From IMG/VR virus record IMGVR_UViG_3300023192_003818, positions 42,602 through 106,601 of that record: a DNA stretch of 64,000 nucleotides; one strand, written 5' to 3'. The position numbers were made by a program, and so were the translations under genes. The stretch is from a virus. Below the pieces are notes generated by a model that was given only the letters and a program-made list of their open reading frames with translations, had not been told where the DNA came from and ran no database searches. Below, in pieces: positions 24,263 to 32,709 of the stretch (within the stretch, counting starts at the first letter, position 1; each line of letters starts with the position of its first letter).

Positions 24263-25195
24263 TTAATAAATAAGAGAATGATTTAAAAATTTTCCCCTAT
24301 ATTCATTAGCATTTATTAATTCATACTTTTCTCGGGGTTTCCAAGTGCTAAATAATTCATCAAAAGATTCAATAATTCTTTCTCCTTGAATTTTTGATGT
24401 AAATCCTGCTTCTTTTGACATAGCCCATTCTCTTCCTTTTAATCCTATTCTTTTACGTTCCTTATTACTTAATTTATAAATTTCTTTTAAAATTTCAGTA
24501 ACATCTTCCCATTTACACCTATCATCAAAAATATAAGGGGTGGGGGGTGACCCTTGAATTGATCTACTAGTAGGATATACAGGGAAAGCCCATTCTCCAT
24601 GTTGTTTATAAGTTCCTCTATGGTTTGATGGTATTTCTTTTGAAGGAGTATACCATTTACCTTTTTTATCTATAAATCTCATTTGGTCTTGCATTCCCCC
24701 TGTAACATTTGCTATAAAAGGAGTTCCACTTAACATAGCTTCAGTAAGAGTTAATCCCCAACCTTCATTTGAAGTTATTAGTATTTGAACATCTGTTAAA
24801 TTATAGAGATAATTTAATTGTTTTTGAGGTATTTTGGTTAATGAAAATATTACATTTTCACTATATTCTTCTCCAAATAAATATTCTCTTACTTTCTCTA
24901 AATCCGTCCCAGCATTCGTTATTAATTCAGTATGAAGAATTAAATAACAATGTTTTGATTTTTCTTTAGGCAATGAATCTAAAAATACCCTAAAAGCCAA
25001 CATTGTATCTGGAATCTGTTTTCTTCTAATATTACGGGAATTAAAAAATACAATAAATTCAGGGGTTTTATCTTTAAATATAGTTTTTTTAAATTCCATT
25101 AATCCTTTATCATTTTTATCTAAAGGTTTATATACCTCCTCTGAAAGCCCATGAGGTATATATTTAAGGAGTATTGGAGTTGTTCTGTTTTTCAT
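24263..25195 (-). CDS. GT4 glycosyltransferase, main part
   Basis: 310 residues: FIVFFNSRNIRRKQIPDTM, NVIFSLTKIPQKQLNYLYN, and SNEGWGLTLTEAMLSGTPFI, the donor-binding EGWGLxxxEA motif. The N-terminal domain is on the adjacent frame (25192-25599), which ends in GATAAAAAATGA; a slip of one base there would fuse both. Ends with WAFPVYP and a helical tail normal for the family. Confidence 0.75.
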   Translation of the reverse strand: MKNRTTPILLKYIPHGLSEEVYKPLDKNDKGLMEFKKTIFKDKTPEFIVFFNSRNIRRKQIPDTMLAFRVFLDSLPKEKSKHCYLILHTELITNAGTDLEKVREYLFGEEYSENVIFSLTKIPQKQLNYLYNLTDVQILITSNEGWGLTLTEAMLSGTPFIANVTGGMQDQMRFIDKKGKWYTPSKEIPSNHRGTYKQHGEWAFPVYPTSRSIQGSPPTPYIFDDRCKWEDVTEILKEIYKLSNKERKRIGLKGREWAMSKEAGFTSKIQGERIIESFDELFSTWKPREKYELINANEYRGKFLNHSLIY

Positions 25196-25599
25196 TTTTT
25201 ATCTAAATCAATAAAATCTACCCCTTGCATTTCCAAACATAGTTTGTGTATGTTATGGGTTTGTTTACTTATACCCATTAATAAATCACAAGATTCATAG
25301 TAGGCCCCGTTAAAGGCAGGGGAAGGTCCATTATCCCAAACTGAGAGGTAAGTAATAGGTATTTTCTTTCTAATCTCATGTTCCATATTAAATATCCAAC
25401 CAAAATATCTAGGATCTGTTACTAGCATAATCGCATTAGGTTTCTCTATATTAATTAATTGTCTTAATATTTGGGGGTTTCCATAACCCTCTACAGGATA
25501 TTGGATAACTGAAGAATCAGTAAGACCTGTTTCTTTATTTACATCTTGACTTAAATCTAATCTTTTATTTTTTTGAGGATGATTTATGGCTCCAGCCAA
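25192..25599 (-). CDS. GT4 glycosyltransferase, N-terminal part (frameshifted)
   Basis: 135 residues in the annotated frame starting at a TTG. The same frame extends upstream as RVKSGVATVAKEIILHTAQH, a proper GT4 domain start, but has no ATG. A five-base shift at 25667 separates it from the true start at 25760 (MPNIQKSK ... KKILLICDD). The 3' end overlaps the main part by four bases in a run of A. Confidence 0.6.
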   Translation of the reverse strand: MAGAINHPQKNKRLDLSQDVNKETGLTDSSVIQYPVEGYGNPQILRQLINIEKPNAIMLVTDPRYFGWIFNMEHEIRKKIPITYLSVWDNGPSPAFNGAYYESCDLLMGISKQTHNIHKLCLEMQGVDFIDLDKK

Positions 25600-25760
25600 A
25601 TTTACCCAGTTAAAATGTTGAGCCGTATGTAAAATTATTTCTTTTGCAACTGTTGCTACTCCTGACTTTACTCTAATTAAATATCGTCACAAATGAGCAA
25701 TATCTTTTTTCGATATTTTTGCTCAATGTGACGAAACTTTGATTTTTGAATATTAGGCAT
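25600..25760 (-). pseudogene. 5' end of the frameshifted GT4 gene
   Basis: From ATG at 25760 the frame reads MPNIQKSKFRHIEQKYRKK then ILLICDDI and a stop. ILLICDDI followed by RVKSGVATVAKE in a different frame is the normal GT4 start, so five extra bases (TAATT) break it. The segment contains a long inverted repeat. Confidence 0.55.
25684..25734. repeat. long imperfect inverted repeat
   Basis: TCGTCACA, TGAGCA and ATATC pair with GATAT, TGCTCA and TGTGACGA around a seven-base loop, giving about 19 pairs with two small bulges. One arm is the natural coding sequence of ILLICDD; the other is its reverse complement. Confidence 0.8.
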
Positions 25761-25800
25761 ATTTACTTATTATCTATTTAATTTTAATTTTTTTATTATT

Positions 25801-25992
25801 CTACTCATCTTTATAATCAATGTTTGTTTGATTCATTATCCTTTTTCGAAATTCTTCATCGGTTAAAAACAAATAAATTGCCCTATCAGATAGCTTCTGA
25901 AAAGAGAATTTCATTCTTACACATTCAATTTTAAAAGGGTCCCATAGATTTATATCTATTTTTACACTTGTTAATTTTTTTTCATTTACCAT
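25801..25992 (-). CDS. ribbon-helix-helix-like regulator, 63 aa
   Basis: SVKIDINLWDPFKIECV begins with the short strand followed by a helix; FQKLSDRAIYLFL is the second helix. Typical of Arc/MetJ-like DNA-binding proteins. It may control the adjacent glycosyltransferase or replication operon. Confidence 0.5.
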   Translation of the reverse strand: MVNEKKLTSVKIDINLWDPFKIECVRMKFSFQKLSDRAIYLFLTDEEFRKRIMNQTNIDYKDE

Positions 25993-26045
25993 AATTTATA
26001 TTTTATATCTTTATATACTTATAAATATTATTAAAACATAAAAAT

Positions 26046-27020
26046 CTATGCGATTTTTAATAACTTTAATAACTTAGGATTTTTAGGACAATTAACTTCA
26101 TCAAATTTCCAAGGACAAAATCTACAACTCCATTCTGATATATTCTTTTTATAATGTTGTTCAATAATTTTACCATTTGGTTCAAAACATCTTTTAATAA
26201 AATCATTTACTATTTTTAATGAAAAATTAATACTTGTTTTTCCAGAAGGAGGAACAAATATTTGTATCCTCTTTTGAACAAAGTCACAATTTTCATATAA
26301 TTTTCTTTTAACTATAAAAAATTCTATTTCTATATTTTCAATTGGAAAATCATATAATTTAGAAAAAAAATACTTATATAAAATTAATTGGCTTCTTACC
26401 CCTTTATCATTTTTTTTCTTTTTATTCCAAGTAGTTTTTGATGTCTTTATGTCGATTATCTTAATGGTATTTGTAGGTTCATGGTACATAACAATATCAA
26501 GATACCCCACAAATACCACGTTAGAATACGTTTTAATCGGCGTAATTTGTATTGGCATTTCACAACCTATTAAATACCAACCTTTTTTATTAAAATAAAC
26601 ACCTTTCTTTTTTTTAAAATATTTTAATATTTCAACTCCATCATCATATGCTTCTCTTAATTCTTCTGGGGTTGAAAAATGACCTTTATTTTTTTTATAT
26701 CCTGTTTGGTATTCTCTTAAAAGTATTTCTTTAAAATAATAATCTAATTCAATTTTATCAGCTTCTACACCAGTTGTTTCATACATTGTATTTAAATAAT
26801 GTTGAACAGTTTTATGTATAGCTGTTCCGAATATTGAATGAATATTGGAAATAAAAGGTTTATTTCTATCTTTGTATCTTAATGCCCACTGTTTATTACA
26901 GTTTTGGAACATATTAATTTGAGATATAGAAATTACTTTTTGGTAAGTAAAATCTATAGGAGGTGGTGGGTTATTCCTTATAAATTTAACTATATTTGGT
27001 ATTTTTTTCTTTTTAGGCAA
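26046..27020 (-). CDS. PD-(D/E)XK nuclease, Cas4/RecB-like
   Basis: 324 residues. ISQINMFQNCNKQWALRY (first Cys) and FGTAIHKTVQHYL start the fold; VGYLDIVMY and IIDIKTSKTTW give the catalytic Asp and DIKT motif; WSCRFCPW and NCP at the C-terminus supply three more Cys, so a 4Fe-4S cluster is likely as in Cas4 and AddB. Probably an exonuclease acting in phage recombination or host DNA degradation. Confidence 0.8.
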   Translation of the reverse strand: MPKKKKIPNIVKFIRNNPPPPIDFTYQKVISISQINMFQNCNKQWALRYKDRNKPFISNIHSIFGTAIHKTVQHYLNTMYETTGVEADKIELDYYFKEILLREYQTGYKKNKGHFSTPEELREAYDDGVEILKYFKKKKGVYFNKKGWYLIGCEMPIQITPIKTYSNVVFVGYLDIVMYHEPTNTIKIIDIKTSKTTWNKKKKNDKGVRSQLILYKYFFSKLYDFPIENIEIEFFIVKRKLYENCDFVQKRIQIFVPPSGKTSINFSLKIVNDFIKRCFEPNGKIIEQHYKKNISEWSCRFCPWKFDEVNCPKNPKLLKLLKIA

Positions 27021-27115
27021 ATTTATAACATTTTACTTAGCTTATTTCTATTCCCAATTTCATCTTTATAGTTAAAACTTTCCGCTACGATAAATATAAT
27101 AAAGATTTAATGATT

Positions 27116-27622
27116 TTATACCTTCCACTTTTCTCTTTTAACAAGTAAAGATATTATTCCATAAATAGAAATATCAAGAAAATTATCCTCAATACTTTCA
27201 TTAATCTCTTCTTTTTTATTACTTATTAAATTTAATAACCTTTGAACTTTATCATTTAACCTTATTACTAACCCAAATAATGAATTATATTTTTCTTTTT
27301 CTGTTGATAAATTAGTCCCTAATGTTATGTTATTAGGACCATAATTTAATTGTTTTTCTGCAAATAATTCATATTGTTCTTTTTGAATTTTTAGAAATTG
27401 TTTAGATAATTCAGGGTATTTAGCTTCAAAGGTTTGAGTTTTCAACCTTTCCTCTATAGAAGAGGGTTTTTCTTTATCGTGTATAAACTTAGGATTATTA
27501 CCTTTTTCTATTAAATCCTCATATTTGTCTTGTGAATTCATATATTTTATTGTTTTGTAAAAATTATCTACCAAAAATCTATTATTAATGGAACTTGGAT
27601 GTTCAAATTCATCAAATTTCAT
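27116..27622 (-). CDS. DUF1599 (nucleotide modification associated) protein
   Basis: 168 residues. The C-terminal part (FAEKQLNYGPNNITLGTN, then LVIRLNDKVQRLLNL and ISIYGIISLLVKRE) matches the DUF1599/Nmad1 pattern, a domain found with DNA-modification and nucleotide-pool genes. The N-terminal 60 residues are phage-specific. It overlaps the clamp-loader small subunit by four bases. A role in nucleotide handling is likely; the reaction is unproven. Confidence 0.65.
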   Translation of the reverse strand: MKFDEFEHPSSINNRFLVDNFYKTIKYMNSQDKYEDLIEKGNNPKFIHDKEKPSSIEERLKTQTFEAKYPELSKQFLKIQKEQYELFAEKQLNYGPNNITLGTNLSTEKEKYNSLFGLVIRLNDKVQRLLNLISNKKEEINESIEDNFLDISIYGIISLLVKREKWKV

Positions 27623-28065
27623 TTCATTAATTGTGTTATTTCTTTTTTTTCTAATCCAAACCCCATTAAATATCCTTTTATTTCATCTTTATGTATAAGC
27701 TCTAAATACTCATCAGCTTCTTTTGATGATATTTCCCATAAATCTGTAAAATATTTTATTAAATCTTTATTGCGTTTTTTAGTATTGGATTTAATGTATT
27801 TATTCCATTTATTATTTATTGGTATAAATTCTCTATATATTGTATATATTTCCTTTTTGTTTTGAGGTAATATTTTTTGAACATGATTAACAATTTCTAT
27901 ATAGTCAAGATTCATACTTAAAATACGGTGGATTGAATATGAATTAAAATTTTTATCCCAATCTTCCTGTGTAAAAGAATTAGGTTCTGATTTAATGTAA
28001 TTAATTTGTTTCAACCAATCCCATAAAGAATTGGTTTTATTTTTCAAAATTCCCTTTTCCTTCAT
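27619..28065 (-). CDS. clamp loader small subunit (gp62-like)
   Basis: 148 residues. LWDWLKQINYIK, then SYSIHRILSMNLDYIEIVNHV and INNKWNKYIK follow the order of T4 gp62 relatives (WL...NRxLS...KxxKW). It sits two genes below the large subunit in the order seen in T4-like phages. With gp44 it loads the sliding clamp. Sequence identity in this family is low, so context is part of the argument. Confidence 0.7.
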   Translation of the reverse strand: MKEKGILKNKTNSLWDWLKQINYIKSEPNSFTQEDWDKNFNSYSIHRILSMNLDYIEIVNHVQKILPQNKKEIYTIYREFIPINNKWNKYIKSNTKKRNKDLIKYFTDLWEISSKEADEYLELIHKDEIKGYLMGFGLEKKEITQLMK

Positions 28066-28074
28066 ATGTAAACA

Positions 28075-28317
28075 TTATATTAATTCATCTTTAAGTTCCC
28101 CCCTTAATTCAGGAATTAAAGTATCTTTCAATATTTTAAATGTTTTGGGGTCATAAAATACTGGTACTGGTACATAAGCATCCTCTGAAGTTCCAGCAAC
28201 AAATTTTGATATTTTTCTTAATACAAACCCTTGTGTAAATAAATTCTTACCGGATGAATTTAATACTTTAATTGTGTTTTTTAAATCTATTTGTTGTTGT
28301 GTTTTGGGGTTATCCAT
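28075..28317 (-). CDS. hypothetical protein, 80 aa
   Basis: Lies between the two clamp-loader genes. Begins MDNPKTQQQIDLKNTIK; the middle (VPVPVFYDPKTFK) is beta-rich. Not recognised; location suggests a replication or transcription role. Confidence 0.5.
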   Translation of the reverse strand: MDNPKTQQQIDLKNTIKVLNSSGKNLFTQGFVLRKISKFVAGTSEDAYVPVPVFYDPKTFKILKDTLIPELRGELKDELI

Positions 28318-28323
28318 TTTTTA

Positions 28324-29259
28324 TTATTTATTATTTATTATATTTTGTAAACAACTTATAAGGTTTATTTCTTTATCAATTCTAAATTGAGATTGATATA
28401 AATGTTCGTTTATTAAAATTGCCACTGTTCCTTCTTGACCTGGTAAATATTCTGTTGCTTTATCAAATAAAAATCTATAAAACATTTCAAAATCTATTAC
28501 ATTAGAATCTGCAATAATTTGCCTAATTTTCATTAAGTGAGGTTTTTTTAATTGTAATTCTTTTAAAACCTCAAACATATAATTTTGTGAAATAAATATT
28601 GAAGGATCTAATTCCATTTTTCCATCAATAATACTTGATTGAATAGTATTAATCATTTTCCTCATATCAGGATAATATTGATTAACTATTTTATTAAAGT
28701 CTGATATTTTATATTTTATTCCTTCATCTTGACATATATTAAACAAACGTCTTCCTACTTCCACTTTACTTGGAGGGATTAACTTTAATGTTTGACATCT
28801 CGATTGAATGGGGTCTATAATTTTTTCAATATAATTACAAGTTAATATAAACCTTGTACTACGTGAAAATTCCTCAATTAAATTTCTTAATGACGCTTGT
28901 GCCATTATTGTTAAAAAATCTGCTTCATCCAAAATAACTACTTTTAAAGGATGAAAGGATGCCATACTTGCAAAACTCTTTACCTTATCTCTAATAGTTT
29001 CAATACCTCTTTCATCTGAAGCATTTATATAAATAGAATCACAATTCAAAGTATTAACTATAATTTTTGCTAAAGTAGTTTTACCGGTACCTGAGGGACC
29101 ATAAAATAAATAATTTTGAATATCATTTTGGTTTAACTGTTTTTGGATAGATGATTTAAGAGTCTCATTGCCTACAAAATTTTCTAAATCTAAAGGCCTA
29201 TATAATTCATTTAATATAGTTTGTTCTGTTTGAGAACTATTTTTCTCCAATATTTTCAT
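28324..29259 (-). CDS. clamp loader large subunit (gp44-like AAA+ ATPase)
   Basis: 311 residues. [17 protein letters not shown] start, Walker [15 protein letters not shown] near residue 57, Walker [11 protein letters not shown] near residue 108, and sensor SRC ([10 protein letters not shown]). Close in length to T4 gp44. It opens and closes the gp45 clamp using ATP. Confidence 0.93.
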   Translation of the reverse strand: MKILEKNSSQTEQTILNELYRPLDLENFVGNETLKSSIQKQLNQNDIQNYLFYGPSGTGKTTLAKIIVNTLNCDSIYINASDERGIETIRDKVKSFASMASFHPLKVVILDEADFLTIMAQASLRNLIEEFSRSTRFILTCNYIEKIIDPIQSRCQTLKLIPPSKVEVGRRLFNICQDEGIKYKISDFNKIVNQYYPDMRKMINTIQSSIIDGKMELDPSIFISQNYMFEVLKELQLKKPHLMKIRQIIADSNVIDFEMFYRFLFDKATEYLPGQEGTVAILINEHLYQSQFRIDKEINLISCLQNIINNK

Positions 29260-29267
29260 AAACTTTA

Positions 29268-29579
29268 TTACTTTTCCCCTATATCTCCATAGATTGAATA
29301 TTTTTTAGGGATTTTCATTTCAATAATTTCACTTTCAAGTTTTGATGTATAACCTTCCATATCAATATCTTCAACCATAACAAAAATTTTACCTTTTGAA
29401 GGGCTTACTTTAAAGTCTCCTTTATATTTGTATATTTTATAAAATGCTTCTAAAACATCAGTTAATGAAGAGTATACCTCTTTATGTTCTGATACTTTGG
29501 TTCCTTCGATAACTTCAATCTTCCATTTATCACCAGGAGGTATTCTTACTGCTATTTGTTTTTCTTTATAAGTTGCCAT
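29268..29579 (-). CDS. hypothetical protein, 103 aa
   Basis: Basic start [19 protein letters not shown] and beta-rich body. Its ATG overlaps the groEL stop (TAATG), so it is coupled to the chaperonin genes. Unrecognised. Confidence 0.5.
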   Translation of the reverse strand: MATYKEKQIAVRIPPGDKWKIEVIEGTKVSEHKEVYSSLTDVLEAFYKIYKYKGDFKVSPSKGKIFVMVEDIDMEGYTSKLESEIIEMKIPKKYSIYGDIGEK

Positions 29580-31177
29580 TATATCATTCCCATCATAGAG
29601 TTTATACCTTCTGATGATTCTTTATTTACAATTGAACATTCAGTTAATAATATTATTCCTGCAACAGATGAAGCATTTTCAATAGCTGTTCTACAAACTT
29701 TTGTAGGGTCTATAATTCCTTCATCTAACATATTTACATATTTTTTAGTTTTAAGGTTATAACCTTCCCATACATCATTTTTTTCAAATACTGTTGAACA
29801 TATAATTTGTGCTTCTGTTTTACTATATCCAGCATTTTTTAATATTTGAATAAAAGGTTGAGCACAAGCTTTAAATACAATTTCCCCACCTATTGTTGAA
29901 ATATCTATATTTTTACGAGCTTGTAATAATGCTACACCACCTCCAGGAATTATTCCTTCTTGTATTGCTGATCTTGTTGCATTAACAGCATCATCAATTC
30001 TATCTTTTTTCTCTCCTATTTCAGTTTCAGTTCTTCCACCTACATGAATTATTACCACACCTCCAGCAAAATGTGCTAATCTTTCTTGTAATTTTTCAGT
30101 TTCAAAAGGAGTTTTTGAACTATCAACTTGAACTTTTAAATCTGATATTCTCTTTTCTATATCTTTAACATTCCCCTTACCATCAACAATTGTAGTTTGA
30201 TCTTTACTTACATTAATACTCCTAGCTTCTCCAAACCAATCCCTATCAAATTCTTCAAAAGTCATTCCTTTTTCTTTACTAAAAACTTTACCACCAGTTA
30301 ATATTGCTATATCCTCAAGTATTAATTTTCTTCTTTCTCCAAAATCTGGGGATTTTACAGCACATACTTTTAATGTTCCCCTTATTTTATTCACAATACA
30401 AGTAGCTAATGCTTCTCCTGTAATATCCTCTGCTATTATTAATAATGAAGTCTCTTGTTGTGATACTTCTTCAAATAAAGGTACTAAATCTTTAACATTA
30501 TTAAGTTTACCATCTACTATTAAAATTTTAGGGTTTTTCAAAATAGAAATCATTTTTTCTTCATTGGTTACAAAATGGTGAGATTGATATCCTCTATCAA
30601 ACTGTATTCCTTCTACTGTTTCTAAACTATCTTCGTTACCTGATGTTTCTTCAACATGAATAATTCCTTCACTTCCTACTTTATCAATAGCAGTAAATAT
30701 TAATTTACCCGCTTTTGTGTCATTATTTGAAGCGATTATAGCAATTTGTTCTACTTGAGATTCTTCTGAAATATCTTGGGAAATTATTGACAATTGTTCA
30801 ACTACATTTTCCACTGCTTTATTAATATCTCTCTTAATTTGAACAGCATTTTCATTTTTATCTAAACTTGCTAACCCCCTTTTAACCATTTCACTTGCTA
30901 ATAAAGTTGCAGTAGTTGTACCATCTCCAGCAATGTCTGAAGTTTTGATTGCTGCTTGTTTTATAAGTTGTGCTCCTAAGTTTACTGTCGGATTTTTAAA
31001 TTCTATTTCTTTTGCTACTGTTACACCATCTTTAGTACTTTTAATAATTCCCCCTGTTGAAATGATAACATTTCTACCATTAGGTCCCAAAGTTGCAACT
31101 ACGGATTTTGAAAGTTTTCTAACACCTTTCATAATAAGTTTTCTAGAATTACTTCCAAATTTTATTTCTTTACTCAT
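29579..31177 (-). CDS. groEL: chaperonin GroEL
   Basis: 532 residues, full length. GDGTTTATLLASEM is the nucleotide-binding motif, TLGPNGRNVII the ATP loop and VGGRTETEIGEKKDRIDDA the conserved intermediate-equatorial segment. The C-terminus ends in a short Met-rich tail. It lies next to groES, as in bacteria. A phage-encoded GroEL probably folds capsid or polymerase subunits that the host chaperonin handles poorly. Confidence 0.97.
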   Translation of the reverse strand: MSKEIKFGSNSRKLIMKGVRKLSKSVVATLGPNGRNVIISTGGIIKSTKDGVTVAKEIEFKNPTVNLGAQLIKQAAIKTSDIAGDGTTTATLLASEMVKRGLASLDKNENAVQIKRDINKAVENVVEQLSIISQDISEESQVEQIAIIASNNDTKAGKLIFTAIDKVGSEGIIHVEETSGNEDSLETVEGIQFDRGYQSHHFVTNEEKMISILKNPKILIVDGKLNNVKDLVPLFEEVSQQETSLLIIAEDITGEALATCIVNKIRGTLKVCAVKSPDFGERRKLILEDIAILTGGKVFSKEKGMTFEEFDRDWFGEARSINVSKDQTTIVDGKGNVKDIEKRISDLKVQVDSSKTPFETEKLQERLAHFAGGVVIIHVGGRTETEIGEKKDRIDDAVNATRSAIQEGIIPGGGVALLQARKNIDISTIGGEIVFKACAQPFIQILKNAGYSKTEAQIICSTVFEKNDVWEGYNLKTKKYVNMLDEGIIDPTKVCRTAIENASSVAGIILLTECSIVNKESSEGINSMMGMI

Positions 31178-31183
31178 AATTTT

Positions 31184-31477
31184 TTATAATTTTGCTAATA
31201 TTTCGTTTTCTTTTCCTATATAATATTCTACATCATCATGTTTAAATCTTGTAAAACCCATTGTAGGTAATATCACTTTCATCCCAACTTTAAGAGTAGT
31301 TTTAATAAAAGTTCCCATTATAGTATAATGGCCAGGACCTACAGATACTATTATCCCAGTTTCATTAAGTTTTTTATCAATATCAGGAACAATAATATTT
31401 CCTTGTGGTTCAGTAAATTTTGTAGGCTTTACTATAACTGCATTAAATAATGCTTTAACTTTATATTTTACTCCCAT
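31184..31477 (-). CDS. groES: co-chaperonin GroES
   Basis: 97 residues of beta-barrel type: NAVIVKPTKFTEPQGNIIVP contains the mobile loop, and IIVSVGPGHYT and KVGMKVILPTMG match the family. It overlaps the upstream gene by 17 bases. T4 gp31 performs the same job with host GroEL, but here both partners are phage-encoded. Confidence 0.9.
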   Translation of the reverse strand: MGVKYKVKALFNAVIVKPTKFTEPQGNIIVPDIDKKLNETGIIVSVGPGHYTIMGTFIKTTLKVGMKVILPTMGFTRFKHDDVEYYIGKENEILAKL

Positions 31478-31772
31478 TTATATATTCTTTTATTTCTGTT
31501 TCTATTCTTAATAATCTATTAATTAATTCTTCTAATGATTTTGTATCTCCTTCAGTGAAAATTTTTTCATTTATAATTTTAAGTAAGGCTTGTTTTAAAT
31601 TAGGATAATAGCCCTGTGCTTTACAATATTCAGTTCCTCCTCTTTTGGAACGAAAATGGTCACCGTTAGGTATTATTCTTTCATTTACTGTAAAACAATA
31701 ATCATCTTTAATTATAAAATAAGGTTCTAATAAAGGATCAGTAATGGTTTTAATTGAATTATTTCTTGGCAT
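31461..31772 (-). CDS. hypothetical protein, 103 aa
   Basis: The longer frame to 31826 covers promoter boxes, so I chose MPRNNSIKTITDPLLEP at 31772. Basic, with a helical C-terminus. First gene of the groES-groEL transcript. Function unknown. Confidence 0.5.
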   Translation of the reverse strand: MPRNNSIKTITDPLLEPYFIIKDDYCFTVNERIIPNGDHFRSKRGGTEYCKAQGYYPNLKQALLKIINEKIFTEGDTKSLEELINRLLRIETEIKEYINGSKI

Positions 31773-31785
31773 ATAACTTGTTTGT

Positions 31786-31830
31786 GTGTGTGACATTAAT
31801 ATACGAATAATATTGGGATAAGACAAATCA
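31786..31830 (-). promoter_or_regulatory. predicted promoter for the chaperonin operon
   Basis: Minus strand TTGTCTTATCCC, spacer, then CGTATATTAATG. The -7 box lies 20-25 bases before the chosen start. Confidence 0.5.
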
Positions 31831-31892
31831 TTTTATACAATTTTATTATATTTTGTACATTTTTTTCCAAAATAAAAAAACTACTGCCTTTC

Positions 31893-31957
31893 AGGGTCAA
31901 GGGTTCTTACTAAGCAATAGTTTTATAATATGTTTTTTATTAGTAGCCCTTGACCCT
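31893..31957. repeat. inverted repeat between clamp and chaperonin operons
   Basis: AGGGTCAAGGG and CCCTTGACCCT pair perfectly over 11 bases, extended inward by ACTAA/TTAGT after a small bulge, with a loop of roughly 30 bases. On the minus strand a T-rich run follows only after 12 bases, so it is not a simple terminator. Confidence 0.8.
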
Positions 31958-31990
31958 ACTATCTTATTATGCATATTAAAAAATTTTAAG

Positions 31991-32701
31991 TTATTCACAT
32001 CTCACCAAATAATATTCTGATTCCATATTCTCATTACTAAAATTTAATTTCATAATACCTAAACTAGATATTTGAATTAAGGCCTTATCTGCATCTTTAT
32101 TTGCTGATAGAATTTCTTTAAATAAATCAGAATTGAATGGTAACTCTAAATTTTTATCTAATATTTCTCCTTCTATTTGGTAAGTAACTTTATTAGAATA
32201 ATTGTCATTAGCTCCAAAAGTAAATATACATAAATTATCTTGTGCCTTAACAATAAAATTATCTTGGTCTAATAATGCATTTTTACCCTTAATTAGGTTA
32301 TTAATATCACTTTCTTCTAAATTTAGGATTATATCATAACCTTCTTTAGGGTCTTTATAATAAGAAGTTGTACCCAAAACCAATACATCTGCTAATGAAT
32401 ATATTAAATCAAAATTGGCATCAGATATCTTTAATTTACTATAAATATTATGTTTTTTTATAGGGTCAAATAATAAGTCCCCCATAGTAATATTAATTAA
32501 TTTTGATAATTTTTCAGTATCATAAATGCCAAGATCTGCATCTTCAAATGGAAAGTTATATAAATGAATTTTGCATACTTTCCCTTTACCCCCTGCATAG
32601 ACTGTTAAAGTATTATCTTTAATTCTCCATTTTGTCTTTTCATTTAATCCCCCTAAATAATATTTAGATATAAAAGATAATATTACATTTTTATTTACCA
32701 T
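31991..32701 (-). CDS. sliding clamp (gp45-like)
   Basis: 236 residues, similar in length to T4 gp45. It lies beside the polymerase fragment and follows clamp folds: N-terminal VILSFISKYY, a middle LILxL-like strand and a C-terminal MKLNFSNENMESEYYLV. It should form the trimeric ring that tethers the polymerase. In T4 relatives the clamp also activates late transcription. Confidence 0.75.
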   Translation of the reverse strand: MVNKNVILSFISKYYLGGLNEKTKWRIKDNTLTVYAGGKGKVCKIHLYNFPFEDADLGIYDTEKLSKLINITMGDLLFDPIKKHNIYSKLKISDANFDLIYSLADVLVLGTTSYYKDPKEGYDIILNLEESDINNLIKGKNALLDQDNFIVKAQDNLCIFTFGANDNYSNKVTYQIEGEILDKNLELPFNSDLFKEILSANKDADKALIQISSLGIMKLNFSNENMESEYYLVRCE

Positions 32702-32709
32702 AACTTATT

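Noticed and set aside
30933-31223. Plus-strand frame of 96 codons opposite groEL
   Set aside because: A shadow of the conserved groEL coding strand.
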